Assembly (NCBI RefSeq): GCF_014204795.1
Contig: NZ_JACHMB010000001.1
Coordinates: 8,320,501 to 8,384,500 of the forward strand
Direction of reading: 5' to 3'
DNA from: Nonomuraea jabiensis
GTDB taxonomy: Bacteria; Actinomycetota; Actinomycetes; Streptosporangiales; Streptosporangiaceae
DNA: 64,000 nucleotides
Positions 50,844 through 58,890 of this stretch are shown here, piece after piece (the stretch's first letter is position 1; each line of letters starts with the position of its first letter). Made by a program: the position numbers and the translations under genes. The notes beneath the pieces were generated by a model, which was not told the DNA's origin, did no database searches, and worked only from the letters and a program-made list of their open reading frames with translations.

Positions 50844-51630
50844 GCGCCCAGGCGAACAACCCCACCGTGCCGGCCAGGTAGACCACGTTGAGCGCGCCCG
50901 CCCAGGCCAGCCGGTCCCACGGCACCGCGCCGCCGCCCATGACCGCGCGCATGCCCTCGAACACGTGCGAGGCCGGCAGCAGCCACGAGATCGCCCGTAG
51001 CGGCTCCGGCAGCACCGAGATCGGGTAGAAGATCCCGGCCAGTGGCTGCACCACGAACACCAGCGACCAGGCGATCACCTGCGCGTTCTCGCCGAAGCGG
51101 AGCACCGCCGCGATGCCGACCAGGCCCAGCGACCAGCCGAGGACGAGCAGCACCGCCATGAACGGCACCAGCCCCACGCCCAGGCTCGTCAGCCCGAACC
51201 CGTACAGGCCGAAGGCCAGCCCGGCCATCACCGCGACCGCGAACGCCACCTTGCCCAGCGAGAACAGCACGAGCCCGGTCAGGTATTCGACGCTCGACAG
51301 CGGGCTGACCTGCACGTTGAGCAGGTTGCGCGACCAGACGTCCTCCAGGAACGCGATCGAGATCTCGTTGCTGGCCTTCTGCAGCACCTGCCAGAGCAGC
51401 ACCGCCCCGAGCAGGAACGCCACCACGAACGGCACCCGCTGCGCCTGCAGGAACAGCGTCACGAAGCCCCACAGCACCAGCTCGACCGTCGGCCAGAACA
51501 GGATCTCGAACATCCTGATCGGGCTGCGCCGCAGCGCCGCGAAGTCGCGCCGGACCACGCCCAGGACGCGCGTGCGCCGGGCGGCCAGGCTCAACGGGGG
51601 CAGGGTCACGGGCAGGGTCACAGGGGTCAT
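50797..51630 (-). CDS. ABC-2-type transporter permease
   Basis: A 277-residue permease with about six transmembrane segments, typical of ABC-2 drug/lipid exporters (FGLYGFGLTSLGVGLVPFMAVLLV and GIFYPISVLPEPLRAISWLLPASH in parts; the latter is the conserved helix of this family). The ATG overlaps the ATPase stop as ATGA (51627-51630). Substrate unknown. Confidence 0.9.
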   Translation of the reverse strand: MTPVTLPVTLPPLSLAARRTRVLGVVRRDFAALRRSPIRMFEILFWPTVELVLWGFVTLFLQAQRVPFVVAFLLGAVLLWQVLQKASNEISIAFLEDVWSRNLLNVQVSPLSSVEYLTGLVLFSLGKVAFAVAVMAGLAFGLYGFGLTSLGVGLVPFMAVLLVLGWSLGLVGIAAVLRFGENAQVIAWSLVFVVQPLAGIFYPISVLPEPLRAISWLLPASHVFEGMRAVMGGGAVPWDRLAWAGALNVVYLAGTVGLFAWALRYARRHGKLSRFGD

Positions 51631-52346
51631 CCGCGTGCCACCTTCAGGAACACCTCTTCCAGGTCCTCGGCCCCGTAGCGGCCGGCCAGCTCCTTGGCGC
51701 TGCCGGCGGCCACGACGACGCCGTCCGACATGAAGTGGATCCGGTCGCACATGCGCTCGACCTCGCGCATGTTGTGCGAGGTGATCAGCATGGCGCTGCC
51801 GTTCTCCCTGGCCAGGCCGGACAGCAGGCCGCGGATGCGGTCGCCGGCGTCGGGGTCGAGGTTGGCCGTGGGCTCGTCGAGCACCAGCAGCCTGGGCGCG
51901 TTGAGCAGCGCCTTGGCGAGGTGCACGCGGGTGCGCTGGCCCGACGACAGGTCCATCACCTTGCGCCTGCGCAGCGGGCCCAGCTCGAACAGCTCGATCA
52001 TCTCCGCCACCCGGCGGCGCGGGTGGCGCAGCGCGTAGAGCCGGGCGAACGCGTCGAGCACCTCGTGCACGTGCAGCACGCCGGGCAGGTCCACGTAGCT
52101 GGCGGCGAAGTTGACCTGGCTGAGCGTCTCGGTGCGGTGGCGGGCCAGCTCGAGGCCGAACAGCCGGATCGTGCCCGCGTCGGGGGTGATCAGGCCGAGC
52201 AGCATGTGGAGCGTGGTCGACTTGCCCGCGCCGTTGGGGCCGAGCAGGCCGACGACCTCGCCCTCGCCCACGGTGAGGCTGAGGTCGCGCACGGCGGTGA
52301 CGCCGCCGAACCGCTTGACCAGATGGGACGCTTCCAGGATGGCCAC
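51627..52346 (-). CDS. ABC transporter ATP-binding protein
   Basis: A 239-residue ATPase of the drug/ABC-2 exporter group. Walker A GPNGAGKST, signature LSSGQRTRVHLAKAL, Walker B LLVLDEPTANLD, H-loop ITSHNM. GTG 52346. It drives the downstream permease; the pair likely exports a drug, lipid or peptide. Confidence 0.95.
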   Translation of the reverse strand: MAILEASHLVKRFGGVTAVRDLSLTVGEGEVVGLLGPNGAGKSTTLHMLLGLITPDAGTIRLFGLELARHRTETLSQVNFAASYVDLPGVLHVHEVLDAFARLYALRHPRRRVAEMIELFELGPLRRRKVMDLSSGQRTRVHLAKALLNAPRLLVLDEPTANLDPDAGDRIRGLLSGLARENGSAMLITSHNMREVERMCDRIHFMSDGVVVAAGSAKELAGRYGAEDLEEVFLKVARG

Positions 52347-52368
52347 CGGTCAAGCGTGCGGCCCGGGG

Positions 52369-53376
52369 TCACGCCGGGGCAACGGGTTTTCCGCGCAGCA
52401 TGCGGAGCAGGTCCCACTCGTTCTCGCACGCGCGCCGGCCGATCGCGGCCAGCTCCACCGACCGGGCGCCGCCGCGCAGGTGCCGCATGGTCTGCATGAC
52501 GCAGATGATCCCCCACTTGAGCACGCCGAACGTCTCCCACCAGCGCAGCGCGTCCCGGTCCACCGGGTGCCCGCCGGCGGCCTCGTACGCGTCGATCAGC
52601 TCGTCGTAGCCGCCGAAGCCGCCCACCGGCAGCGGTGAGCCGAACCGCCACGCCTTCACGCAGAGCCAGCCGAGGTCTTCGAGGGGGTCGCCGAGGTGGG
52701 CGAGCTCCCAGTCGAGCACCGCCCTGAGGCCGTCGGGCCCCACGACGAGGTTGCCGTTGCGGAAGTCGCCGTGCACGACCGTGCGGCGCGGGCCTGTAGA
52801 CGGGCTGGCAGAGTGGCCGGGAGAGTGGCCCGCGGGGCGGTCGGCGGCCAGCCGGCGCAGCGCCAGCTCGAACACCGGGTGCGGCTCGCCCAGCAGGTCC
52901 AGCACGTCCCGCCAGCGCCGCAGCGGATCCGCCGCCTCCTCCCGCGCCTCCTGCGCCAGGCAGGAGGGCGGCATGCGGTGGATCGCGGCGAGGGCCCGCC
53001 CGCACTGCGCGGCCAGCAGGGGCCGGGCCGCGGCGTAGGCGTCGTCGCGCAGGATCTTGCGCGGGATGGTCTCCCCGGCCACGCGGGTCATGAGGATGTA
53101 CGACTCCCCGGCGGCGACGATCGCGGGCACCGGCACCCCGGCGCCGGACGCGGCCCGCATGAGCGTGGCCTCCGACGCGAGCGGGGCGCCCGCCTCCAGC
53201 GCGACCCCAGGGGAGTCGAGCCGCAGGACCAGCTCGTGCCGCTCGTGCCGCTCGGGGCCCGTGACGACGTCGAGGGCCCAGGTCTCCCGGGACGCCCCGC
53301 CGGGCAGCCGGACGCTGAAGGGCACCGACGCGCCTGCCCCGAACACCTCGCCGACGATCTCGTGGAGCCGGGTCAT
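52369..53376 (-). CDS. APH-fold phosphotransferase (ACAD10/11 kinase-like)
   Basis: A 335-residue kinase-fold protein. The catalytic loop is VVHGDFRNGNLVV and the metal site VLDWELAHLGDP; GGASRETWAL is the N-lobe entry. It is translationally coupled (ATGA, 53373-53376) to an acyl-CoA dehydrogenase, the arrangement of mammalian ACAD10/ACAD11, where the kinase domain phosphorylates 4-hydroxyacyl-CoA before elimination by the dehydrogenase domain. The same role here, in degradation of hydroxylated fatty acids, is inference from the pairing. Confidence 0.85.
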   Translation of the reverse strand: MTRLHEIVGEVFGAGASVPFSVRLPGGASRETWALDVVTGPERHERHELVLRLDSPGVALEAGAPLASEATLMRAASGAGVPVPAIVAAGESYILMTRVAGETIPRKILRDDAYAAARPLLAAQCGRALAAIHRMPPSCLAQEAREEAADPLRRWRDVLDLLGEPHPVFELALRRLAADRPAGHSPGHSASPSTGPRRTVVHGDFRNGNLVVGPDGLRAVLDWELAHLGDPLEDLGWLCVKAWRFGSPLPVGGFGGYDELIDAYEAAGGHPVDRDALRWWETFGVLKWGIICVMQTMRHLRGGARSVELAAIGRRACENEWDLLRMLRGKPVAPA

Positions 53377-54563
53377 CGCAGGCCGAACTCCCAGTTGCCG
53401 CCCGCCGCGTACTCGCCCAGGATGCGCCGCCCCACCGCGTCGACGTGCACCTCGTCGGGCCCGTCGTAGATCCGGCCGGCCCGCGCGTGCCGGTACATCC
53501 GATCCAGCGGCGTGTCGGGGGTGAGCCCGGCGGCGCCGTACACCTGGATGGCCCGGTCGATCACGTTGTGCAGCATGCGCGCCCCCACCACCTTGATCGC
53601 GCCGATCTCCACCCGGGCCTGCGAGCCGGCGTCCACCGCCTCGGCGGCGTGGAGGGTGAGCAGCCGGGCGGCCTGGATCTCGGCATAGGAGTCGAACACG
53701 TGCTGGCGCATGAGCTGCTTATTGGCCAGCGGCTCGCCGAACGCGGTCCGCTCCAGCAACCTGCGGCACATCAGGTCGAACGCCCGCTGCGCCTGCCCGA
53801 GCCAGCGCATGCAGTGGAAGATCCGTCCGGGCCCGAGCCGCCGCTGCGCGATGACGAACCCGTGGCCGCGCGGGCCGAGCAGGTTGGCGGCGGGCACGCG
53901 GACGTCCTCGTACCGGACCTCGCAGTGCGCCCCGTCGAGCCCCAGCACGGGCGTCTCGCGGACGATGCGGTAGCCGGGCGTGTCCGTCGGCACGAGGATC
54001 ATGGAGAAGGCCAGATGCGGCGGCGCGTCCTGCTCGGTCCGGCACATGACGGTCGTGTACGCGGCCCGCGACGCCCCAGTAGTGAACCACTTGTGCCCGT
54101 TGATCACCCATTCGTCCCCGTCGAGCACCGCGGCGGTCCTGATCTGGGTGGGGTCGCTGCTGGAGATCGACGGCTCGGTCATGGCGAAGCTGGGCCAGAT
54201 GTCACCCCGCACCAGCGGCTCGAGGTAGCGCTCGCGCTGCTCGGGGGAGGCGTGCTCGTGCAGCATCAGCGAGTCCTGCAGCGTGAACGTGCCCAGCGCG
54301 AGCTGCCCGTACTCGCTGCGCCCCTGCACCTCGTTGACGTAGACGTAGTCGAGGAACGGCAGGCCACCGCCGCCCAGCTCACGCGGGTGGCCGAGCGCCC
54401 ACAGGCCCGCCTTCCTGGCCTCGGCCCGCAGCTCGTCCAGCGCCGCCGCGGCCTCGGGCCCGCCCGCGTGCAGCACCGGCTCGGCCGGCTCCACCCGCTC
54501 GGTCATGAACGCGTGGACGGCGTCGCGGATCGGCCGGACACCGTCGGGCACGGCGAAGCTCAT
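53373..54563 (-). CDS. acyl-CoA dehydrogenase (ACAD10/11-like)
   Basis: A 396-residue FAD flavoprotein: FAMTEPSISSSDPTQIRT, INGHKWFTTGAS, RTAFGEPLANKQLMRQHVFDSY in parts and GRIYDGPDEVH are family landmarks. It most resembles the ACAD11 dehydrogenase, and the downstream APH-fold kinase completes that two-enzyme module. It would act on 4-phosphoryloxy acyl-CoAs or similar. ATG 54563. Also part of the same locus is DUF6285 across a CPBP gene. Confidence 0.9.
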   Translation of the reverse strand: MSFAVPDGVRPIRDAVHAFMTERVEPAEPVLHAGGPEAAAALDELRAEARKAGLWALGHPRELGGGGLPFLDYVYVNEVQGRSEYGQLALGTFTLQDSLMLHEHASPEQRERYLEPLVRGDIWPSFAMTEPSISSSDPTQIRTAAVLDGDEWVINGHKWFTTGASRAAYTTVMCRTEQDAPPHLAFSMILVPTDTPGYRIVRETPVLGLDGAHCEVRYEDVRVPAANLLGPRGHGFVIAQRRLGPGRIFHCMRWLGQAQRAFDLMCRRLLERTAFGEPLANKQLMRQHVFDSYAEIQAARLLTLHAAEAVDAGSQARVEIGAIKVVGARMLHNVIDRAIQVYGAAGLTPDTPLDRMYRHARAGRIYDGPDEVHVDAVGRRILGEYAAGGNWEFGLR

Positions 54564-54604
54564 GCAAGGATCTCATCCCGGAACCAGTTGCCCGGTCAAT
54601 CACT

Positions 54605-55399
54605 TCACGGCAGCCAGCTCACGCGGCCGTGCAGGAAGGCGTACCCGACGAAGGCGACGGCGTCGATCAGCGTGTGCGCCACCACCAGCGGCATCGCGCG
54701 CCCCCAGCGCTGGTAGAGCCGCCCGAACACCACGCCCATCACGACGTTCCCGACGAACCCCCCGAAGCCCTGGTACAGGTGGTACGACCCCCGCAGCAGC
54801 GCCGACACCGCGACCGCCTTCCACGGCGTCCACCCGGCCTGCCCGAGCCGGTGCAGCAGGTATCCGGCGACGATCACCTCCTCCAGCACCCCGTTCTGCG
54901 CCGCCGCGAGCAGCAGCACCGGGACCTGCCACCACACCTGGGGGAGCTGGCCGGCGACGACGGTCAGGTTCACGCCCGTGGCCCACACGACGAGGTAGAA
55001 CGCCAGCCCGGTGCCGCCGATCGCGGCCGCCAGCACCGCCCCGCGCACCGTGTCGCGGCCCTTCTCCCGGAAGTCCACGCCGATCGTGCGCAGCGACTCG
55101 CCGGAGCGCACCATCAGGTACGCCACCAGCGCGACCGGCGCCACGCTGATGGCGATGTCGGCCAGCTGCAGCGCCAGGTCCAGCCACGGCCGCCCGGGCG
55201 CCATCGACCGGACCAGCACGGCCTGCTGGCCCTTCAGCTGCTCGGGCGCCGTGAGCGAGCCGATCAGGCGCAGCAGCGCCAGCAGGCCGCTGGCGCCGAG
55301 CGAGACCGAGAACACGACGAACAGCTCGGCCCGGATGAGCCGGGGCCCGAGCGCCGGGGGCGGTCCCAGGGGAGAGGCGGTGGGAGACTCTGTGCGCAT
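54605..55399 (-). CDS. CPBP-family intramembrane protease-like protein
   Basis: A 264-residue membrane protein with six to eight hydrophobic segments. The CPBP (Abi) catalytic Glu pair is in VLEEVIVAGYLLHRL, followed by the distal SALLRGSYHLYQG and VVAHTLIDAVAF histidine motifs. The residue normally Arg in EExxxR is not at the usual place. Leaderless promoter TAGCCT (55406-55411) lies six nucleotides before the ATG. It is placed between the ACAD/kinase genes and DUF6285. Confidence 0.85.
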   Translation of the reverse strand: MRTESPTASPLGPPPALGPRLIRAELFVVFSVSLGASGLLALLRLIGSLTAPEQLKGQQAVLVRSMAPGRPWLDLALQLADIAISVAPVALVAYLMVRSGESLRTIGVDFREKGRDTVRGAVLAAAIGGTGLAFYLVVWATGVNLTVVAGQLPQVWWQVPVLLLAAAQNGVLEEVIVAGYLLHRLGQAGWTPWKAVAVSALLRGSYHLYQGFGGFVGNVVMGVVFGRLYQRWGRAMPLVVAHTLIDAVAFVGYAFLHGRVSWLP

Positions 55400-55459
55400 G
55401 GCCGCAGGCTAGCCGTTCATCGATCGGATGCGGGTAAATAGCGACTTGAGGGGAAATCG

Positions 55460-55804
55460 ATGGAATCTGCTCCGCACGACGTGCCCACGGCGGCCCAGCT
55501 CGTGGCCGCCGTCCGCGACTTCCTCCAGAGCGACGTGCTCCCGGCCGTGGACGGGCGGGTGCGCTTCCACGCGCGGGTGGCGATCAACGTGCTCGGCATG
55601 GTGGAACGGGAGATCACGCTCGGGCCGGAGCAGGCGCGCGAGCACGCGGCGCGGCTGGCCGCGCTGGGCATGGCCGACGACGCCGAGCTGGCCGCCGCCA
55701 TCCGCGAGGGCCGGATCGAGGACGACCACGCCCTCGTCACCGCCCTGGAGCAGGCCGTACGGGCGAAGCTGGCGGTCGCCAACCCCGCCTACCCGCAAGA
55801 CTGA
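55460..55804 (+). CDS. DUF6285-like protein, partner of the ACAD/kinase module
   Basis: A 114-residue protein matching the pattern of DUF6285 (PTAAQLVAAVRDFLQSDVLPAVDGRVRFHARVAINVLGMVEREI in parts; LAVANPAY at the end). From memory, this family is regularly next to APH-fold kinase and acyl-CoA dehydrogenase genes. Here it is divergently placed 60 bp from the CPBP gene. GAGGGG precedes the ATG. Its function is unknown. Confidence 0.78.
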   Translation: MESAPHDVPTAAQLVAAVRDFLQSDVLPAVDGRVRFHARVAINVLGMVEREITLGPEQAREHAARLAALGMADDAELAAAIREGRIEDDHALVTALEQAVRAKLAVANPAYPQD

Positions 55805-55838
55805 CGGCCCGCCCCGCGCGTGGCGGGACGGGCCGTCA
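55802..55838. terminator. bidirectional terminator hairpin
   Basis: TGACGGCCCGCC (55802-55813, starting at the stop codon of the DUF6285 gene) pairs with GGCGGGACGGGCCGTCA (55822-55838) with one bulged A, loop CCGCGCGT. It ends both convergent transcripts. Confidence 0.75.
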
Positions 55839-55846
55839 GCGGGGGA

Positions 55847-57454
55847 TCAGTGCGAGCCGGTCAGGTCCAGGTCCTTGACCTTCGGGTCACCCTCGTCGGC
55901 GAAGTACTCGTCGCGGGCCGTCGCGTCCTTGCCGTCGGCCACCTTGGCCGCCCGGAACAGCAGCGTGGCCAGCGCCGCCACCACCACGTTCACGGCCAGC
56001 GCCACGAATCCGGGGTAGATCGTCATCTTGGTGTCGAAGCCGAAGTTCGACAGCGCGAACGCCGAGCCGCCGAAGTGCAGCTTGCCGCTGACGGGATTCG
56101 GGATGAGGTACAGCATCCACATGCCCGCCACCAGGCCGGCCGCCCAGCCCGCGATCAGCCCGCCCTTGTGGAACCAGCGCGTGTACAGGCCCAGCGCCAC
56201 CGCCGGCAGCGTCTGCAGGATGATCACGCCACCGATGAGCTGCAGGTCGATCGAGAACTGCGGGTCGAGCGCCAGGATGCACAGCACCGCGCCCACCTTG
56301 ACGAGCAGCGACACGATCTTGGAGACGTTGGCCTCCTCGCGGTCGCTGGCGTTCTTGTTGAAGTACTCGCGGTAGATGTTGCGGGTGAACAGGTTCGCCG
56401 CCGCGATCGACATGATCGCCGCGGGGACGAGCGCGCCGATGCCGACGGCCGCGTACGCGACGCCCGTGAACCAGTCGGGGAACATCTTGTCGAACAGCAG
56501 GGGCACGATCGTGTTGTTGTCGGCCTTGCCGTTGGTCATCACCGGCTTGACGCCGGCCGCGATGGCCATGAAGCCGAGCAGCGCGATCAGGCCGAGCACG
56601 AAGCTGTAGGCGGGCAGCGCGGACATGTTCCGCTTGATGACGTTGCGGTTCTTCGAGGCCAGCACGCCGGTGAGGCTGTGCGGGTAGAGGAACAGCGCCA
56701 GCGCCGAGCCGAAGGCCAGCGTCACGTACTGGAGCTGGTTGTTGGCGTTCAGCAGGATGCCGTCGCCCGGCGCCGGGCTGGCGTCGAACTTGGCCTTGGC
56801 AGCGTCGAAGATCGAGTCCCAGCCGCCCAGCTTGGCCGGGATGTAGATGACGGCCGCCAGGATCACGATGTAGATCAGCGTGTCCTTGACGAACGCGATC
56901 AGCGCGGGCGCCCGCAGGCCCGACTGGTAGGTGTACGCGGCCAGGATCGCGAACGCGATCACGATCGGCAGGTGCCCGGTGATGCCCATCGCCTTCAGCA
57001 CCGACTCGATGCCGATGAGCTGGAGCGCGATGTACGGCATCGTCGCCACCAGCCCGGTGATCGCGATCACCAGCGCCAGGGTCGGCGACCCGAAGCGGGC
57101 CCGTACGAAGTCGGCGGGGGTGACGAACCCGTGCACGTGCGACACCGACCACATCCGGGCCAGCACCAGGAACACCAGCGGGTACACCACGACCGTGTAC
57201 GGCAGCGCGTAGAACCCGATCGCGCCGGAGCCGAACACCAGCGCCGGCACCGCCACGAACGTGTAGGCGGTGTAGAGGTCGCCGCCCACCAGGAACCACG
57301 TGATCCAGGACCCGAAGCTGCGACCGCCGAGCCCCCACTCGTTGAGGCTGGCCAGGTCGGTCGGCCGCCGCCACCGCGCCGCCACGAACCCCATGACGGT
57401 GACCAGGAGGAACAGCAGCACGAAGACGACCAGCTCGGTCGTGTGCCCGCTCAC
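55847..57454 (-). CDS. sodium:solute symporter, monocarboxylate type (MctC/MctP-like)
   Basis: A 535-residue SSS transporter with 13 or so transmembrane segments. Landmarks: LNEWGLGGRSFGSWITWFLVGGDLYTAYTFVAVP in parts, GFVTPADFVRARFG, and IGALVPAAIMSIAAANLFTRNIYR. The paired DUF3311 gene and these features match actinobacterial carboxylate (acetate, propionate or pyruvate) uptake systems. Fits with PrpE elsewhere in the window, though not linked. The GTG overlaps the DUF3311 stop codon as GTGA (57451-57454). Confidence 0.92.
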   Translation of the reverse strand: MSGHTTELVVFVLLFLLVTVMGFVAARWRRPTDLASLNEWGLGGRSFGSWITWFLVGGDLYTAYTFVAVPALVFGSGAIGFYALPYTVVVYPLVFLVLARMWSVSHVHGFVTPADFVRARFGSPTLALVIAITGLVATMPYIALQLIGIESVLKAMGITGHLPIVIAFAILAAYTYQSGLRAPALIAFVKDTLIYIVILAAVIYIPAKLGGWDSIFDAAKAKFDASPAPGDGILLNANNQLQYVTLAFGSALALFLYPHSLTGVLASKNRNVIKRNMSALPAYSFVLGLIALLGFMAIAAGVKPVMTNGKADNNTIVPLLFDKMFPDWFTGVAYAAVGIGALVPAAIMSIAAANLFTRNIYREYFNKNASDREEANVSKIVSLLVKVGAVLCILALDPQFSIDLQLIGGVIILQTLPAVALGLYTRWFHKGGLIAGWAAGLVAGMWMLYLIPNPVSGKLHFGGSAFALSNFGFDTKMTIYPGFVALAVNVVVAALATLLFRAAKVADGKDATARDEYFADEGDPKVKDLDLTGSH

Positions 57455-57660
57455 TTGGTCATCCTGTAGACGATGGTCGTGGACACGACGCCGACGGCGA
57501 TGAAGGCCAGCTGGAGCCAGTAAAAGAGCGGGAAGCCCAGCAGGCGGGGCTCGTCGGCGTTGAACAGGAACGTCAGCAGCGGCAGCACGATGGGCAGGAT
57601 CAGCAGCCAGTTCCAGGGGCTGCGGTCGGTGCGTGGCTGCCCGGGTTCCCCGGTAGTCAT
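57451..57660 (-). CDS. DUF3311 small membrane subunit
   Basis: A 69-residue protein with two transmembrane helices (LLILPIVLPLLTFLF; FYWLQLAFIAVGVVSTTIVY). DUF3311 proteins are usually encoded immediately before a sodium:solute symporter, as here, and probably act as its accessory subunit. ATG 57660 follows GGAGGG closely; TTG 57663 is also possible. Confidence 0.88.
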   Translation of the reverse strand: MTTGEPGQPRTDRSPWNWLLILPIVLPLLTFLFNADEPRLLGFPLFYWLQLAFIAVGVVSTTIVYRMTK

Positions 57661-57756
57661 CAACCCTCCGATGAGTGGATCTGGAGCCGGCTGTGACCGG
57701 TTCCTGACGGGTAGTCAATGGAGGGAGAGTAGCTTTACGGTGGTATTAATCCAAAT

Positions 57757-57801
57757 GTCGGCAATATTACGGTTTGGCCTAAATCTTCATTCTTTGCCGA
57801 C
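57757..57801. promoter_or_regulatory. inverted repeat upstream of the symporter operon
   Basis: GTCGGCAA (57757-57764) and TTGCCGAC (57794-57801) in an AT-rich pocket (57733-57800) that likely holds the promoter of the DUF3311-symporter pair. CCAAA/TTTGG (57751-57777) is a second short palindrome. Possible regulator site. Confidence 0.4.
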
Positions 57802-57944
57802 TGGTCACACGCGCCACCCCAGAAACCATAAACACCAGCCCGCCGCACGCCTCCCCCTGATCGCCGAATGGTCCCTTCCCCGCGACGAACGGTCCCGCAC
57901 CCTTCGCCCACCGCCCCGCCGCCACCCGGCCGGCACCTAGCGCG

Positions 57945-58215
57945 ACGCGCCGCGTGCCAACGCCCGAGCGTGGGGCGGCTCCGCCGCGACGTGGCGGGTG
58001 GCGACGTCCGGGCGTGGGGCGGCTCCGCGGCGACGTGGCGGGTGCCGACGTCGGGCTGTGGGGCGGCGCCTTCGTGGCGGCGTGGCGGGTGGCGACGTCG
58101 GGTTGTGGTGCGGTGGCTCCGTGGCGATGTGGCGGGTGGCGACGTCCGGGCGTGGTGCGGTGGCTCCGTGGCGGCGTGGCGCGTGCCGACGTCGGGGCGT
58201 AGTGCGCGGCGCTCC
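57945..58215. repeat. 47-bp minisatellite
   Basis: GTGGCGGGTG or close forms occur at 57991, 58035, 58082, 58129 and 58176, with steps of 44, 47, 47 and 47 bp. Units also share GACGTC and GGCTCCGTGG. Around five copies with 10-25% divergence. No spacers, so not a CRISPR. Confidence 0.8.
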
Positions 58216-58786
58216 CGGGGCGTCGTGAGGCGGCGCTGCCGGGCGGCGGTGGGGGAGTTTGGAGGCGCCGCGTCGGCGGGCCGGGGTGCGGCGGGCTCCG
58301 GCGCCGTCGACGGTGCCCGGCCTTGTGGGGCGCGCTTTTCTGGGCAGTGCGCCGCGTGCTCGGGCGTTGCGGAGGGGCCGGTGCCGGACGGCGGGGTGGG
58401 TCGTCGTCGGACGGCGCTTGGGCGGCGGCGTGGGGCCATCATCGGGTGGCACGTGGCGACCGCTTGGCGTAGGGCCGTCGTGGGAGGGTTGGGCGGCGTT
58501 CGGGTGGCGGCGTGAGGTCGTCACCGGGCGGCACGTGGCGGGCTTACGCGGCGTGGGGCCGTCGTGGGGCGGCGCGTCGCGGGGGCGCGCCTCCGAGGGG
58601 CGAGCCTCGAGGAGCGCCTCGAGGCGCGCATCGAGGAGCGCGTGGAGGGCGCGCGTCGAGAGCGCGCGTCGCGGGTTCCGTGGCGTGGGGCGGTCGTGCG
58701 GGATCGCGCCGCGGGCCAGACGGTGTGGTCGGCGGCGGTTCCAAACGCGTGGCAGACGTCCCCCGGCTGGCCCACCAGGCGCGTCC

Positions 58787-58839
58787 AGGCCGCGAAGCCC
58801 ACCCACGGTTCTACGGAAAGGCCGCGAAGCCCACCCACG
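58787..58839. repeat. 21-bp direct repeat upstream of the SDR gene
   Basis: AGGCCGCGAAGCCCACCCACG occurs at 58787-58807 and again at 58819-58839, 32 bp apart, each followed by TACGGAAA. It lies 52 bp before the SDR start. Confidence 0.85.
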
Positions 58840-58890
58840 TACGGAAAAACATGACACGAGATGTCGGCTATTCGAGGAACGATCGCCCAC

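Larger units (their letters stand above)
57802..58890. other. noncoding GC-rich tract with tandem repeats
   Basis: About 1.1 kb between the symporter operon and the SDR gene in which I find no credible gene. All long reading frames are low-complexity Arg/Pro/Gly strings on both strands, without ribosome-binding sites, and a repeat period of 47 bp, not a multiple of three, argues against translation. It contains the 47-bp minisatellite, further diverged GTGGCACGTGGCG repeats (58430-58570), an Arg/CTCGAGG-rich patch (58570-58690) and a 21-bp duplication at 58787-58839. Confidence 0.7.

Noticed and set aside
57945..58215. possible CRISPR array
   Set aside because: No spacers between the 47-bp units; no cas gene.
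57868..58515. 215-codon frame in the repeat tract
   Set aside because: Built from the 47-bp repeat in shifting frames; no ribosome-binding site.
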